This document shows positions 1 through 9,188 of a DNA stretch of 64,000 bases, piece after piece. Position numbers and translations under genes: made by a program. Location of the stretch: positions 62,001 through 126,000 of the forward strand of contig NZ_BLJE01000006.1 in the NCBI RefSeq assembly GCF_009811795.1, given 5' to 3'. The notes beneath the pieces were generated by a model. It did not search any database. It saw only the letters and a list, made by a program, of their open reading frames with translations, and was not told the origin of the DNA. This DNA is from Litoreibacter roseus. Lineage in GTDB: Bacteria > Pseudomonadota > Alphaproteobacteria > Rhodobacterales > Rhodobacteraceae. Every line of letters starts with the position of its first letter. The first letter of the stretch is position 1.

Positions 1-1394
1 AGGCTCATCAAAGCGAGGGCCGGTGCGATGGCCGGGTGCGGGAAGATGCTGAGCAAGCGGCGGCCTGCGTTGATCGTGGTGCCCCAATCGGGGCTTTCCG
101 AACTGAGACCCAGACCGAAGAAGCCCAATGTGCCCAGCAGGATGGTGGTGTAGCCGATGCGCAGGCAGAAATCGACGATCAGCGGTCCGCGTGCGTTAGG
201 CAGAATTTCCCATAGCATGATGTACCACGGGCCTTCGCCGCGGGTCTGGCCCGCCGCCACATAGTCGCGGGTCTTGATGTCGAGAACGAGGCCTCGCACG
301 ATCCGGAAGACGGTGGGCGCATTCACGAAGACGACCGACACGAACACGATCAGGATTGCGGGATCGACCGAGACGACGCCCAGCGGGTCCGCGTCCCATG
401 CCAGCCCCAGATAGAGCCAGCCGCCGACCACCAGCGTAACCGCCAGAAAAAGGTTCCGCTTGGCGGGCTGGGTAAAATAGCGCGAGTTCCAGAGGATCAC
501 CAAAAATACGATCGGGAACGCGAACAGCAGCGAGGCCATCATCGTCGGGATGGTCCAGCGATAGCTGCCGATGTCTATGCCCGCTTCCCGGATTTCCGGG
601 GTGACCAGCAGGAAGAACAGAAGGATCACCGGAAAGGCCAGCACAAGATTGGCGATGAAGCTGAGGACGGTGTCCAAACGTCCGCCATAATAGCCCGCAG
701 GCAGGCCCAGCGTGATGCCCACCATGAACGCGAACAGCGTGGCGGCCGGTGCGATGATCAGCACGACCTGACTGCCCTGGATGACGCGGGAAAACACGTC
801 GCGGGCCAGATTGTCACCCCCCAGCAGGTAGTGGGGATAAGCGCCCTCGGGCGCACCGGCCAGCGGTGTTCCGGGGACCTTGTTTTTCATTCCCGAAACC
901 TGGCTCAGTGGCTCGTGGGTCAGGATCAGGTCGAAGGCTGCGAAGAATGCGGCGAAGACCCAGAACATGACGAGCGCAAAGCCAACCATGCCGATGGGGC
1001 TGTCAAAGAGTTTGCCGTAAAGGCCCAGCTTGCGCTTGAAGGGGATAGAGATGGCGAAGGTCGCGGCCAGCGCAATCCAGACGGGGGTGAGGCGCGCGCC
1101 AATCTCGCCCAGAATGCCGCCGGTGCCGTAGGGCGTAACCACCCCGCTGAGAGGGTAGATCGCCACAACAACGACAAGCGCCATGAAAAGCAGATTGGTG
1201 ATCTTGCCGGTGGTGTTGGCCAAGCCCGGTTTCATGGCCAGCGTGCCGTCGGGGTTGATCTCCACCCCCTCGGCGGGGGCCACGAAGGACAGGATGAAGG
1301 TTGCCAGCAAAGCAATCGCCAAAAGCGCGATCAGGCCGAAGAAGATTGGGTTGAGAACGCCGCCGAGCATGCCGGTCCAGGTTAGAGGATCCAT
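1..1394 (-). CDS. Peptide-type ABC transporter permease, DppC/OppC class (3' end beyond window)
   Basis: Inner-membrane permease that would pair with the DppB-class permease at 1756-2805 to import a peptide-like solute. The start ATG (1394-1392) overlaps the stop of the previous gene as TGATG. About 464 codons are visible before the left edge, while DppC proteins usually have about 300 residues. The extra length is an N-terminal extension with about three membrane segments and a further hydrophobic insertion before the EAA-type cytoplasmic loop (EILPNARGPLIVDF, followed by GTLGFFGLG). The family assignment rests on the ordered hydrophobic core and this loop. No ATP-binding subunit is visible; it probably lies past the left edge. 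Confidence 0.88.
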   Translation of the reverse strand, partial: MDPLTWTGMLGGVLNPIFFGLIALLAIALLATFILSFVAPAEGVEINPDGTLAMKPGLANTTGKITNLLFMALVVVVAIYPLSGVVTPYGTGGILGEIGARLTPVWIALAATFAISIPFKRKLGLYGKLFDSPIGMVGFALVMFWVFAAFFAAFDLILTHEPLSQVSGMKNKVPGTPLAGAPEGAYPHYLLGGDNLARDVFSRVIQGSQVVLIIAPAATLFAFMVGITLGLPAGYYGGRLDTVLSFIANLVLAFPVILLFFLLVTPEIREAGIDIGSYRWTIPTMMASLLFAFPIVFLVILWNSRYFTQPAKRNLFLAVTLVVGGWLYLGLAWDADPLGVVSVDPAILIVFVSVVFVNAPTVFRIVRGLVLDIKTRDYVAAGQTRGEGPWYIMLWEILPNARGPLIVDFCLRIGYTTILLGTLGFFGLGLSSESPDWGTTINAGRRLLSIFPHPAIAPALALMS

Positions 1395-1756
1395 CAGTTC
1401 AGCCTTTCTTTGGTGGTGCTGTCGGAGAAGACCGCCGTGCCGTTTGCGGCGTATCCGGTCTCGAAGACATGTGTCTGGGTCTCGGTGGTCCATGCGCAGG
1501 AAATCACAGTGCGCACGGTTGTGGCGTCCGTGGTCGCGGGATCAGGGGGCGTGGCTGTGCAATCGGTGCGGGCAAGTTCCAGATCGCTCTGGGCAACCCT
1601 GTGGGCCAGATAGGCACCGTAGCCTTGGTCCAGCAGATCCTGATCGCTGGGACGGTTGATTTGCCCTGCAAGCGCGAGGCCCGCGGCGAACCCTATGCCG
1701 AGATAGAGCAGCCTTGGCCATGTCACGATCCGGCGAAGTATGGAGCGCCCGGCCAT
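1394..1756 (-). CDS. Small membrane-anchored protein between the two permease genes, unknown function
   Basis: A 120-residue protein I do not recognise. It has a basic N-terminus, one membrane segment at about residues 16-33 (LLYLGIGFAAGLALAG), then a hydrophilic domain predicted outside the cytoplasm. That domain contains two cysteines (in RTDCTA and VISCAW) that could form a disulfide. Its start overlaps the dppB stop and its stop overlaps the dppC start, both as TGATG. Such tight double coupling implies co-translation in fixed proportion with the permeases. I infer an accessory subunit of this transporter, but no known domain supports a specific role. Confidence 0.75.
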   Translation of the reverse strand: MAGRSILRRIVTWPRLLYLGIGFAAGLALAGQINRPSDQDLLDQGYGAYLAHRVAQSDLELARTDCTATPPDPATTDATTVRTVISCAWTTETQTHVFETGYAANGTAVFSDSTTKERLN

Positions 1757-2805
1757 CAGGAAATCCGGATCCGTGGGTTCAGGAACACGTAGCCGATGTC
1801 GGAGATCAGCTGCGTGACCAGCACCACGAAGACTGCGACGACGGAACAGCCCAGAAGCAGGTCGATGTCATTGTTCGAGGCCGCTTGCACCAGCGTCCAG
1901 CCGAAGCCTTTGTAGTTGAACAGCGTCTCGGTGATGACGACGCCCGTCAGCAGGTAAGGGAACTGCAACATGATGACGGTGAACGGTGCGATCAGCGCAT
2001 TTCTGAGCGCGTGTTTCAGGACGATATTGCCGAAGCTGACCCCCTTCAGGCGGGCGGTGCGGATGTATTGCGCGGTCATGACTTCCGTCATGGAGGCGCG
2101 GGTCATCCGGGCGATATAGCCCACGCCGTAAAGCGCGATGGTCATGACGGGCAGGGTGAAGTTCGCGAAGGTCGCGTCCTCCATCGCTGACGTGGCCGAA
2201 CCTTTGAACCATTTGAGCCCGAACGCCGAGGAGGCGAAGACCGCGATGAAGATCACGCCAGAGACGTATTCCGGCGTGGCCGAGGTCGCGATGGCGAAGG
2301 TGGACAGGCCTCGATCCGCCTTGGACCCCTCACGCATACCGGCAATGATGCCGATGATCAGCGCCAGCGGGATCATCACGGCGAAGGCGGCGGCGGCCAG
2401 CTTGCCGGTCAACGCCAGACGCTTGCCGATGATCTCGCCCGCTTCTTCCTTGAAGACTGTCGAAAAGCCCCAGTAGCCCTGAAGCACGCCGCAATAGCGC
2501 GCGGCCTCTTCGGGCGGGGTCTGGGGATCTATGCAGCGCCCGGTGATCTCGCCGGTTTCGGGATTTTCATAGCGAAAGCCGGGCAGCACCCCCAGCCATT
2601 GGCCGTAGCCTACAATCTGCGGCTCCAGATATCCCTCACGTTCCAGATAACGGGCGACGGCCTCGTCCGACATGCGGAAGTTGCCTTGGGTTTTCGCCAG
2701 CTTTTCGAGGTTGGGATAGAGCGTCGTCATGAAGAAGACGATGAAGGTCAGGCATAATGCGGTCAGCAGCATTACACCAATGCGGCGCAGAATGAAAAGT
2801 GCCAT
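1756..2805 (-). CDS. Peptide-type ABC transporter permease, DppB/OppB class
   Basis: A 349-residue inner-membrane permease. The N-terminus MALFILRRIGVMLLTALCLT is the classic first segment of the DppB family, and the EAA-loop region (NIVLKHALRNALIAPFTVI) with the ending GYVFLNPRIRIS is also typical. The loop after the first segment is enlarged by about 100 residues and contains two cysteines (GRCIDPQ and ARYCGVL). It lies downstream of the binding-protein gene and is separated from it by a 126-base gap holding a hairpin. The start ATG at 2805 is preceded by a purine-rich AAAAGGGGCCC stretch. Confidence 0.92.
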   Translation of the reverse strand: MALFILRRIGVMLLTALCLTFIVFFMTTLYPNLEKLAKTQGNFRMSDEAVARYLEREGYLEPQIVGYGQWLGVLPGFRYENPETGEITGRCIDPQTPPEEAARYCGVLQGYWGFSTVFKEEAGEIIGKRLALTGKLAAAAFAVMIPLALIIGIIAGMREGSKADRGLSTFAIATSATPEYVSGVIFIAVFASSAFGLKWFKGSATSAMEDATFANFTLPVMTIALYGVGYIARMTRASMTEVMTAQYIRTARLKGVSFGNIVLKHALRNALIAPFTVIMLQFPYLLTGVVITETLFNYKGFGWTLVQAASNNDIDLLLGCSVVAVFVVLVTQLISDIGYVFLNPRIRIS

Positions 2806-2894
2806 AGGGCCCCTTTTATGTGTCCATGTCGGGCTCTGCCGGTGCGCTGTTTTCAGCGTCTATAGAAACGGTTGGCAGAGGTTTGAAAGCGAAA

Positions 2895-2918
2895 GGGCCG
2901 CGCTGGTCGGCGCGGCCC
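2895..2918 (-). terminator. Hairpin between binding-protein and permease genes (attenuator or mRNA-stabilising)
   Basis: Perfect 9-bp inverted repeat (GGGCCGCGC and GCGCGGCCC) with a 6-base loop, 14 bases after the binding-protein stop. On the minus strand it is followed only by TTTCGCTTTC, a weak U tract. It could therefore terminate part of the transcripts or protect the 3' end of the upstream message. Either would give the usual excess of binding protein over permease. Confidence 0.6.
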
Positions 2919-2931
2919 TGACGGGATTTTG

Positions 2932-4605
2932 TTAAGCGGCGTAGCCGATCTTGTAGATCTGCGGCAGATACGCGATGTGCATGTCGCCGCCCACGATGCC
3001 TTCCTTGGAGTGGCGGTAAAGCGAGCGCCAGTAGGGCTGCAGTGTCACGCCTTCGTCGCGCATGATCGCCTGAAGCTTGGCCATCACTTCGCGACGCTTG
3101 TCGACATCCGCGATGGAGTTGGCTTCGGCGAGAAGGGCATCGAACTCTTCGTTGCTGAACGCGCTTTCGTTCCACGCTTCGCCGGAGCGATAGGCCAGGC
3201 CCAGGATCTGGGTGCCCAGCGGACGGTGATTCCAGTTGGTCGAGCTGAACGGATATTTGGTCCAGTCGTTCCAGAAGGTGGAGCCGGGGATGATCGTCCG
3301 CTTCACGTTGAAGCCTGCATCGCGCAACTGGGCGCCGACCGCGTCGGTCGTGTTCTTGCGCCAGTCATCGTCGATGGAGATGATCTCGAACTCGAAATCC
3401 GCCATTCCGGCCTCTTCCAGAAGAGCCATGGCACCCGCCGGATCGTGACCGATGCCTTCAAGCTCGGCGTATTCGGGGTGCATCGGGCCCACGTGGAAGT
3501 TGTGACCCACCTGACCGCGCCCGGCATAGCCCAGCTCAAGGCAGACAGCGTTGTCGCAGGCCATGGCGATGGCCCGGCGTACGCGCACGTCCGCATAGGG
3601 CTTCTTGCCGTCGACTTCCGCGTCCTGGTTCGGACGGATTGCGATGGTCGCACCGGAGGGCACTTCGGATTTGACCCAGCCCAGACCGTCGAAGACGTCG
3701 ACGAAATCGCCAACGGTTTCGTAGATCATGTCGACCTCGTCGGCCTCGGCGGCGGCGGCCCATGCAGCAGGGTCTGTGCCGTAGTCGATGTATTCGATGC
3801 GGTCCAGATAGGCGCCTTTGCCCGCGGCATAGCCCCACCAGTCGAAGCCTTCGTTGCGCACGATCACGCCTTTGACACCAACCTCAAGGGACTCAGGCAT
3901 ATAAGGCCCGGTGCCGATGGCGTTGGACATCATCGCGTCCTGCGAAGGATCGAAGCTGGAATGCACAATGGCGGCCGGATAGTCGGACATGCCCGCGATC
4001 AGCGTGATATCCGGGCTTGGCAGGTTCAGTTTCAGGGTGTGGGTGTCCACAACCTCGATCGAACCTTCCACGGCTTTGTTGGTGTTGGCGTCGATCAGTG
4101 TGGCGAAGCGACCGGCCATCGAGTTGCCTTCGACATCCTTGTCGCACCAGCCTTCGATATTGCGCGCCACGTCCTCGGCGGTGAAATCGTCGCCGTTGTT
4201 CCACTTGACGCCCTGACGGACATTCAGCGTGTACTCGGTGGCGTTTTCGTTGATTTCCCAGCTTTCCAGCAGCATCGGTTCGAAGGAACCGTCGGAGTTG
4301 TACTCAACGAGATACTCCAGCCAGCCGGCGGTGAAATAGGCGATCTGCGTCCAGTCATAGGTGCGCGGATCTTTCAGAGCGCGGACTTCCATCTGCATGC
4401 GAAGCGTTCCGCCTTGCTGCGCGTGGCCTGCCGCGTGTGCGGGCGCTGTCGCGCCAATCAGGCCATAAGCTGCGGCGGTGGTGACGCCGAAGGCCGTGGT
4501 CCGGGCCAGAAATTCGCGGCGGTCAATTTTGCCCGCCTTGCATTCGTCCGCATACATCCGTGCCGCCGGATGAATCGGCGCTCCGGTTAGCGTGTCTTTC
4601 GTCAT
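2932..4605 (-). CDS. Extracytoplasmic solute-binding protein of a peptide-type ABC transporter (family 5)
   Basis: A 557-residue binding protein that delivers substrate to the permeases encoded downstream. A twin-arginine signal is visible at residues 28-58 ([13 protein letters not shown], a hydrophobic run, then AHA), so it is probably exported folded by Tat. Family-5 features include [20 protein letters not shown], the [18 protein letters not shown] region and the late [11 protein letters not shown] segment. The start ATG at 4605 has a good ribosome-binding site (GGGAGAAAGAT). The substrate cannot be told from sequence; peptides, opines or other amines are all possible for this family. Confidence 0.92.
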   Translation of the reverse strand: MTKDTLTGAPIHPAARMYADECKAGKIDRREFLARTTAFGVTTAAAYGLIGATAPAHAAGHAQQGGTLRMQMEVRALKDPRTYDWTQIAYFTAGWLEYLVEYNSDGSFEPMLLESWEINENATEYTLNVRQGVKWNNGDDFTAEDVARNIEGWCDKDVEGNSMAGRFATLIDANTNKAVEGSIEVVDTHTLKLNLPSPDITLIAGMSDYPAAIVHSSFDPSQDAMMSNAIGTGPYMPESLEVGVKGVIVRNEGFDWWGYAAGKGAYLDRIEYIDYGTDPAAWAAAAEADEVDMIYETVGDFVDVFDGLGWVKSEVPSGATIAIRPNQDAEVDGKKPYADVRVRRAIAMACDNAVCLELGYAGRGQVGHNFHVGPMHPEYAELEGIGHDPAGAMALLEEAGMADFEFEIISIDDDWRKNTTDAVGAQLRDAGFNVKRTIIPGSTFWNDWTKYPFSSTNWNHRPLGTQILGLAYRSGEAWNESAFSNEEFDALLAEANSIADVDKRREVMAKLQAIMRDEGVTLQPYWRSLYRHSKEGIVGGDMHIAYLPQIYKIGYAA

Positions 4606-4620
4606 ATCTTTCTCCCTGTA

Positions 4621-4634
4621 GACGTGGTGACGTC
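4621..4634. promoter_or_regulatory. Inverted repeat in the binding-protein leader
   Basis: GACGT-GGTG-ACGTC, two 5-bp arms around a 4-base spacer, 16 bases upstream of the binding-protein start and in its untranslated leader. It sits where a repressor could act, but short palindromes are common. The rest of 4606-4819 holds no gene. Confidence 0.3.
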
Positions 4635-4819
4635 TTAATACTTAGTGCCAAACCGCTTGCGGTCCGGTATTTCCGAAGGGTCAGTTAGGTGTGTCCGGCG
4701 CCTCCCCTGCGCGCTGTGAACCCATGACGCATCATATCGCGCATGAGGTCAACGGCTGGAACCGTCATGCAAAGCAAAAAAAACGACACGTTCATAGTGC
4801 AAAAGCGACGTGTGGGGAT

Positions 4820-5650
4820 TTACCTAGGGGAAGCTTCCACAACGCGGGCATTCGCCTTCCGGAAGTCCGTCGGGTTCTTTCCGGTCTGCGTTTGGAAGGC
4901 GCGCGTGAAGTATGCGGGGGAGCTGAAGCCCAGCTGTTCGGCGATTTCGCGCACGGTTGTGTTGGTGTGAACCAGCGCATCACAGGCCGCATTTATGACC
5001 CGTTCCGTCACAAGTGCAGAGGCCGGTTTTCCGACGCTGCCTTGGGTCAGCCGGGTCAGATGAGTGGGTGTGATCTGCATTTCCGCGGCAAAATCGCTGA
5101 GGCTTTTGCCGGTTTCCGGATCGTGGCCAACCACATGGCTGAACTGGCGCAGTGTCTTCTCGGATTTGCCTGCGGCCACGGGGGGCTGTTCTGCCAGAAG
5201 CCTGTCAAGCCAGACGCCTAACAGCATGACATGGGCCCGAAGTGCACGGTCTCGCCCGATTTGATCGGTTTTCGCGCCGATTTCACGCACGATGGCGTCG
5301 ATCAGTGCGGAAATCTCCGTCTGGTGCTGCACAAGGTTGGAGCGCAGAACCGCAGTCTGTTGCGGCAGGGCGTCGCCCTCGCTGTCCGGCAGAGAGATCA
5401 CCATCCCCTGCGGTTGGGCAAACATCTCGTAGCTGAAGAGCGTATGCGCAGGCAGGAAAACTGCCGTATGGGGACCGACGCCACGCATCTTGCAATCGAC
5501 CATAAACCGGCCCTGACCGCGGGTGATCCAGAACAGGATCGGATGCGGCAACGTGCGGGCAGTGTCGCTGCGCCATGTCTCGCATCGCTGGAACGCGGCA
5601 AGCGTTTCAATACGCGGCAAGGTGGGCGAGGCCGTGAGGGTGGCGGGCAT
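4820..5650 (-). CDS. AraC-family transcriptional regulator
   Basis: A 276-residue regulator. The N-terminal part (about residues 25-110) reads as a cupin-like sensing domain (HPILFWITRGQGRFMVD, then HTAVFLPAHTLFSYE). The C-terminal part (about 170-270) has the two AraC helix-turn-helix units, including MQITPTHLTRLTQGSVGKPA and the signature VREIAEQLGFSSPAYFTRAF. It is encoded just upstream of, and in the same direction as, the ABC transporter, so it is a candidate controller of that operon, though it could serve elsewhere. The start ATG at 5650 leaves 90 bases to the miaA stop. Confidence 0.93.
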   Translation of the reverse strand: MPATLTASPTLPRIETLAAFQRCETWRSDTARTLPHPILFWITRGQGRFMVDCKMRGVGPHTAVFLPAHTLFSYEMFAQPQGMVISLPDSEGDALPQQTAVLRSNLVQHQTEISALIDAIVREIGAKTDQIGRDRALRAHVMLLGVWLDRLLAEQPPVAAGKSEKTLRQFSHVVGHDPETGKSLSDFAAEMQITPTHLTRLTQGSVGKPASALVTERVINAACDALVHTNTTVREIAEQLGFSSPAYFTRAFQTQTGKNPTDFRKANARVVEASPR

Positions 5651-5740
5651 GTCGGGGTCCGTGGCAGTGCGTGGTTAACGTCATACTGATGAAATGGTGA
5701 AAATAGTCTTGTCAAATCGTGATGTCATAAAATCGTGAGT

Positions 5741-6625
5741 TTATGGCTGATTGCCGCTTATCCGCACCGCGTGCCAATTTTTCATACGCGCCCTGAACCA
5801 CGTCCGCTGGCGCTTGGCATATTGTCGGGATGCGATGATCGCCCGCTCGCGCGCCGTGGCCAAATCGATCTGGCCATTCAGGAAGGCCATGAGCTCTGGC
5901 GCGCCGATGGCCTTGGCCGAGGGCAGCGTGGGATCCCAGCGATCCTGCATCGCGCGAACCTCGTCCAAAGCGCCTTTATCAAGCATATCGTCAAACCTGT
6001 GCGCAATGCGGGGCGTTAACCAGTCCTTGTCCGCGTCGATCACAATGGGGACGGCTGTCTCACACGGCAACAGCGGTGGCCGGGTGCTCGCTTGCCAGTC
6101 GGTGATGGTCCGCCCGGTGGCGCGCCAGACCTCCCACGCACGCTGCACGCGGGCGGGGTTGGCCGTGTCAATGCGCGCGCGGGTCTTATCGTCGAGTTCG
6201 TCCAGCATGTGATCATGGGGCAACGCGTCGGCCTCGGCGCGAATCTCTGGCGGGGTCGCGGGGATGTCGGCCAGCCCTTCGGTCAGGGCTGTCAGGTTCA
6301 GTCCGGTGCCCCCAACGATGATCGGTCTGTCCGAGGCGTGCAGAACGGGGGCGACGTCGCGCAGCCAGTGGCCGGTCGAGTAGGGCGCGTCCCATGGCAC
6401 ATGGCCGTAGAGCGTGTGGGGCGCGCGCGCCAGATCCTCGGCCGGGGGACGGGCGCTGAGGATGGTCCAGCAGTCGAACACCTGCAGCGCGTCTGCGTTG
6501 ACGATCACGCCGCCTTGGTGCTCTGCGATCTCAAGGGCCAGCGCCGATTTGCCCGACGCCGTGGGGCCGGCGATCAGGACGGGCGTTTCCGGGGCAATCC
6601 GGGACAGAAGATCGGGCGGAAACAT
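5741..6625 (-). CDS. miaA: tRNA dimethylallyltransferase MiaA
   Basis: A 294-residue cytoplasmic enzyme that prenylates A37 of tRNAs reading UNN codons. The P-loop [12 protein letters not shown] lies at about residues 20-31. It is followed by NADALQVF, the [10 protein letters not shown] motif and the late [14 protein letters not shown] segment, all diagnostic. The frame stays open upstream to 6757, but that would overlap the divergent pyrH start and add 44 residues of non-family sequence. I therefore place the start at ATG 6625, where the protein begins MFPPDLLSR. It is divergent from pyrH with 130 bases between. Confidence 0.95.
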   Translation of the reverse strand: MFPPDLLSRIAPETPVLIAGPTASGKSALALEIAEHQGGVIVNADALQVFDCWTILSARPPAEDLARAPHTLYGHVPWDAPYSTGHWLRDVAPVLHASDRPIIVGGTGLNLTALTEGLADIPATPPEIRAEADALPHDHMLDELDDKTRARIDTANPARVQRAWEVWRATGRTITDWQASTRPPLLPCETAVPIVIDADKDWLTPRIAHRFDDMLDKGALDEVRAMQDRWDPTLPSAKAIGAPELMAFLNGQIDLATARERAIIASRQYAKRQRTWFRARMKNWHAVRISGNQP

Positions 6626-6676
6626 GGGTCGCGGAGCCTTTTGGCAAGCCGTGGGGCAGGACTCTGAAACACGGCG

Positions 6677-6705
6677 TTGAAACTCTGGCGCTTTTCCGAC
6701 ATTTT
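6677..6705 (+). promoter_or_regulatory. Possible pyrH promoter
   Basis: TTGAAA (6677-6682), a 17-base spacer, then CATTTT (6700-6705), in the miaA/pyrH divergent gap, 51 bases before the pyrH start. The -10 match is poor, so this is only a placement guess. Confidence 0.25.
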
Positions 6706-6755
6706 GCCGCCAATTTGCAACCCAGCCCCTTATCCCACCAGACCGGAGTATCGCC

Positions 6756-7487
6756 ATGACCGAGACGACGCCAGAAAAGACGACCTACAGCCGCGTTCTG
6801 CTGAAGATTTCCGGAGAAGCGCTGATGGGCGATCAGGGCTTCGGACTGCATCCCCCTACGGTCGAGCGGATCGCGGCGGAGGTCAAATCGGTCCACGATC
6901 TGGGCGTGGAGATCTGCATGGTGATCGGGGGCGGCAACATCTTCCGCGGGCTTCAGGGCTCGGCCCAAGGGATGGAGCGGACGACGGCGGACTATATGGG
7001 TATGCTCGCAACAGTTATGAATGCGCTGGCGATGCAGGGCGCGCTGGAGGCGTTGGGCATCCACACACGGGTGATCTCGGCCATCACCATGAACGAGGTG
7101 GCGGAGCCCTACATCCGCAGGCGGGCGGTGCGACATCTGGAAAAGAAGCGGGTCTGTATCTTTGCCGCCGGGACGGGGAACCCCTATTTCACCACCGACA
7201 CTGCTGCGGCGCTCAGGGCCAATGAAATGGCGTGCGAGGCGATCTTCATGGGCAAGCAGGTCGACGGGGTTTACGACAAGGATCCCAAGAAACACGACGA
7301 CGCGGTGCGCTTCGATCACATCAGCTACGACGACGTTCTGGCCAAACGGTTGGGGGTCATGGACGCCTCGGCGATCGCGCTGTCACGGGACAATAATCTG
7401 CCCATCGTGGTCTTCTCGCTGGATGAGCCGGGCGGGTTCCGGGGCATTCTGGCGGGCGAGGGGACCTATACGGTCGTCAAGGACTGA
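6756..7487 (+). CDS. pyrH: UMP kinase PyrH
   Basis: A 243-residue uridylate kinase (UMP to UDP) of the bacterial amino-acid-kinase fold. Diagnostic stretches are [16 protein letters not shown] at the start, [21 protein letters not shown], the [11 protein letters not shown] region and the ATP-site segment [19 protein letters not shown]. The ribosome-binding site GGAG lies 8 bases before the ATG. In related genomes pyrH is normally followed directly by frr; here frr starts at 18005, so about 10.5 kb separates the two. Confidence 0.97.
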   Translation: MTETTPEKTTYSRVLLKISGEALMGDQGFGLHPPTVERIAAEVKSVHDLGVEICMVIGGGNIFRGLQGSAQGMERTTADYMGMLATVMNALAMQGALEALGIHTRVISAITMNEVAEPYIRRRAVRHLEKKRVCIFAAGTGNPYFTTDTAAALRANEMACEAIFMGKQVDGVYDKDPKKHDDAVRFDHISYDDVLAKRLGVMDASAIALSRDNNLPIVVFSLDEPGGFRGILAGEGTYTVVKD

Positions 7488-7671
7488 TCGCGCGCCTTCC
7501 CTGCAAGCTGAGAGTTTTCGCGCAAAGAATAACGCAGAGCGACTTTGAACGCTTTGCAGGATGGCGCGAATGTTCGCGGAGCAGTCTGAACGTTTGCGCC
7601 ATTCGGATAAGCAAAGATCGGTTGAAGTAAAAGCGACAGTGTCTTGACTGACGCGCACACCGGGAACGGGT

Positions 7672-8313
7672 CTACAGTGTGCCTTCAAGATCCTTTGGGT
7701 ACTTGCTGCCCAACAGTGCTGAAAGCGCGGTAACAAGCATGTGCCCCGTCGTCATCGGCGGGTCCGATTGCGTGCAGATCTGATCCTCGTTGTGAAGGAT
7801 CACGAACCCGTGGATCAGGCTCCAAACGGCATTGATCCGCACGTCGAATTCTGGGGCACGCTGGGTCACATCAGGCAAGGTTGCACGGACAGCTTCCTCA
7901 AGAAGAAGATAGGCCCGACGCGACTGACTGGTCGGATCATGCGACTTCGGCGGTGCGGTGTCCTTGTCGAACATGACACGCAACATCACCGGATAAGCAA
8001 CGCCAAACTTCAAATAGGCAATCGCCATATGACACAGGATGTCCGTCGGCGAAGGCGATGCGCCTGCCTTTGCGGCCTCAAGCGCATCTGACAACTCTCG
8101 GAAACCATCTGATCTGCATTCTGCCAAGAAGGCGCTCAGCGTCTTGAAGTGATGAACGGGGGCGGCGTGCGACACCCGCGCTTTCCGCGACAAAGCTCGC
8201 AATGAAAACCCGCGCAGACCATCGGCCTCAAGCATCTCGCGACCCGCTGCGATCAGCACGTTGCGAAGGTCTCCGTGATGATACGGAGCGCGCTTATCGG
8301 AGAGGTCTGACAT
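7672..8313 (-). CDS. TetR-family transcriptional regulator
   Basis: A 213-residue regulator. The N-terminal helix-turn-helix starts at YHHGDLRNVLIAAGREM and continues FSLRALSRKARVSHAAPVHH; the C-terminal half is a helical ligand domain of the TetR_C_33-like type. The frame is open upstream to 8370. I choose ATG 8313, which leaves 10 residues before the YHHGDLR motif, as is usual, and keeps the palindromic operator at 8339-8353 outside the coding region. It is divergent from the exported protein at 8405 and most likely controls it and itself. Confidence 0.88.
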   Translation of the reverse strand: MSDLSDKRAPYHHGDLRNVLIAAGREMLEADGLRGFSLRALSRKARVSHAAPVHHFKTLSAFLAECRSDGFRELSDALEAAKAGASPSPTDILCHMAIAYLKFGVAYPVMLRVMFDKDTAPPKSHDPTSQSRRAYLLLEEAVRATLPDVTQRAPEFDVRINAVWSLIHGFVILHNEDQICTQSDPPMTTGHMLVTALSALLGSKYPKDLEGTL

Positions 8314-8338
8314 CGACATACCGCATCTTACCATCAGA

Positions 8339-8353
8339 CTTGTCATTGACAAG
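8339..8353. promoter_or_regulatory. TetR operator candidate
   Basis: CTTGTCA-T-TGACAAG, a perfect 7-bp inverted repeat around one base. It lies between the divergent TetR and 8405 genes and covers the -35 element of the rightward promoter. A half-site-like ACTTGTCA recurs at 8372-8379, across the -10. Confidence 0.7.
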
Positions 8354-8374
8354 ATGGGTTTGAGCCCCATAACT
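8346..8374 (+). promoter_or_regulatory. Promoter of the exported protein gene at 8405
   Basis: Consensus TTGACA (8346-8351), a 17-base spacer and ATAACT (8369-8374), followed by the ribosome-binding site GAAGGA and ATG at 8405. The -35 lies inside the palindrome at 8339-8353, so binding of the adjacent TetR protein would block it. Confidence 0.6.
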
Positions 8375-8404
8375 TGTCACTGCAAAGATAGAAGGAACTG
8401 ATCG

Positions 8405-8989
8405 ATGAAGTCTACGCTCACACTCGCCTGCGCCCTCGCGTCTCTCGCCGCAGAATCCCCCTCGACAGCTGAAACGACCCAAACCGATCTGATTGGTGTT
8501 TGGCAAACCGGCCTGTCCGAAGAACAGGCGCCCGGCGGTGGCCCGAGCGCCTATTTGCGGCAGACGACGATCTTCACGGAGACCCGGCAAGACATTCGCG
8601 CCGAGATTTTTGCCGACGCGGACGGCCAGATGCCGATATTCACATATGCGTCTTCCGGTCCCTACACGCCTGTCGGTGCCTCGGATATTGTCCCCGGTGC
8701 ATTGAACCTGGAATTGGTCAACGAGACATCGGAGGTGACAATCTACATGGACGTTCCGGATTTGATGGCGGCCGTTGGCATGGGGGACTGCGATCTGATC
8801 CTCAATCAAGCAGTGGACGTCAGGGACTGTATCTCGGGCCCACCGTTTCTGGTGACGGACTGTACCGACCTGGATCTGGTGCTGGTGGATGAGGGCGGTT
8901 CACGTCTGCGATTTGGTGATCAGAGCGTCGACCGCTGCATCTCAAGACCGACAGAACTCGACGACGCGCAGTTCTTCAAGGTCGAGTAG
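8405..8989 (+). CDS. Exported protein with APCDD1-like features, unknown function
   Basis: A 194-residue protein with a short Sec signal peptide (MKSTLTLACALASLAAES, likely cut near residue 22). The mature part has the pattern LIGVWQTG, YLRQTTIFTET, ADADGQMPIFTYASSGPYT and a late LRFGDQSVD. This resembles bacterial members of the APCDD1 beta-rich family, but that is recalled from pattern and not confirmed. Three or four cysteines in the second half suggest disulfides. It is divergent from a TetR gene, with a palindrome over its promoter, so it is probably inducible. No enzymatic motif is visible. Confidence 0.7.
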   Translation: MKSTLTLACALASLAAESPSTAETTQTDLIGVWQTGLSEEQAPGGGPSAYLRQTTIFTETRQDIRAEIFADADGQMPIFTYASSGPYTPVGASDIVPGALNLELVNETSEVTIYMDVPDLMAAVGMGDCDLILNQAVDVRDCISGPPFLVTDCTDLDLVLVDEGGSRLRFGDQSVDRCISRPTELDDAQFFKVE

Positions 8990-9059
8990 ATAAGTGGGCA
9001 ATTATGCATACCTGATCGTGGGTCGGGCTCGAGTCTGACATACGAAGCTATGTGCTGAG

Positions 9060-9188
9060 CTTATCCATCCTATCCCGCCCGCTAAGGTCAGCAAAGCGGG
9101 ACGAAGCATGGGTAATCGGGCTGACCGGGTTGATGGGTCAGGCTCTTGATAGAGTTGCAGGATGTTTCTGCAATTTGAGGAGAACGAA
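9060..9188 (+). ncRNA. Candidate 5' structured RNA of the IS110 element (bridge RNA?)
   Basis: The leader upstream of the transposase folds by eye into two stem-loops: 9073-9101 (TCCCGC/GCGGGA with a long loop) and 9121-9141 (CTGACC/GGTCAG with a 9-base loop). IS110-subgroup elements are known to encode their guide (bridge) RNA in this position. Sequence alone cannot show the RNA is made, and in IS1111-subgroup elements it would lie on the 3' side instead. Confidence 0.35.

Noticed and set aside
2929-4590. Long open frame (553 codons) antisense to the solute-binding protein
   Set aside because: Composition is an artefact of GC-rich antisense reading; the minus-strand protein has signal, family motifs and a ribosome-binding site.
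6626-6757. 44-codon N-terminal extension of miaA
   Set aside because: It would overlap the divergent pyrH start codon and adds residues absent from MiaA proteins.
7565-7578. Palindrome CGCGAA-TG-TTCGCG downstream of pyrH, and GTTCGCGGAGCAGTCTGAAC nearby
   Set aside because: The loop is too short for a hairpin and no U tract follows; it does not match the GTTC-N7-GTTC SOS motif. Possibly a protein site, but there is no supporting context.
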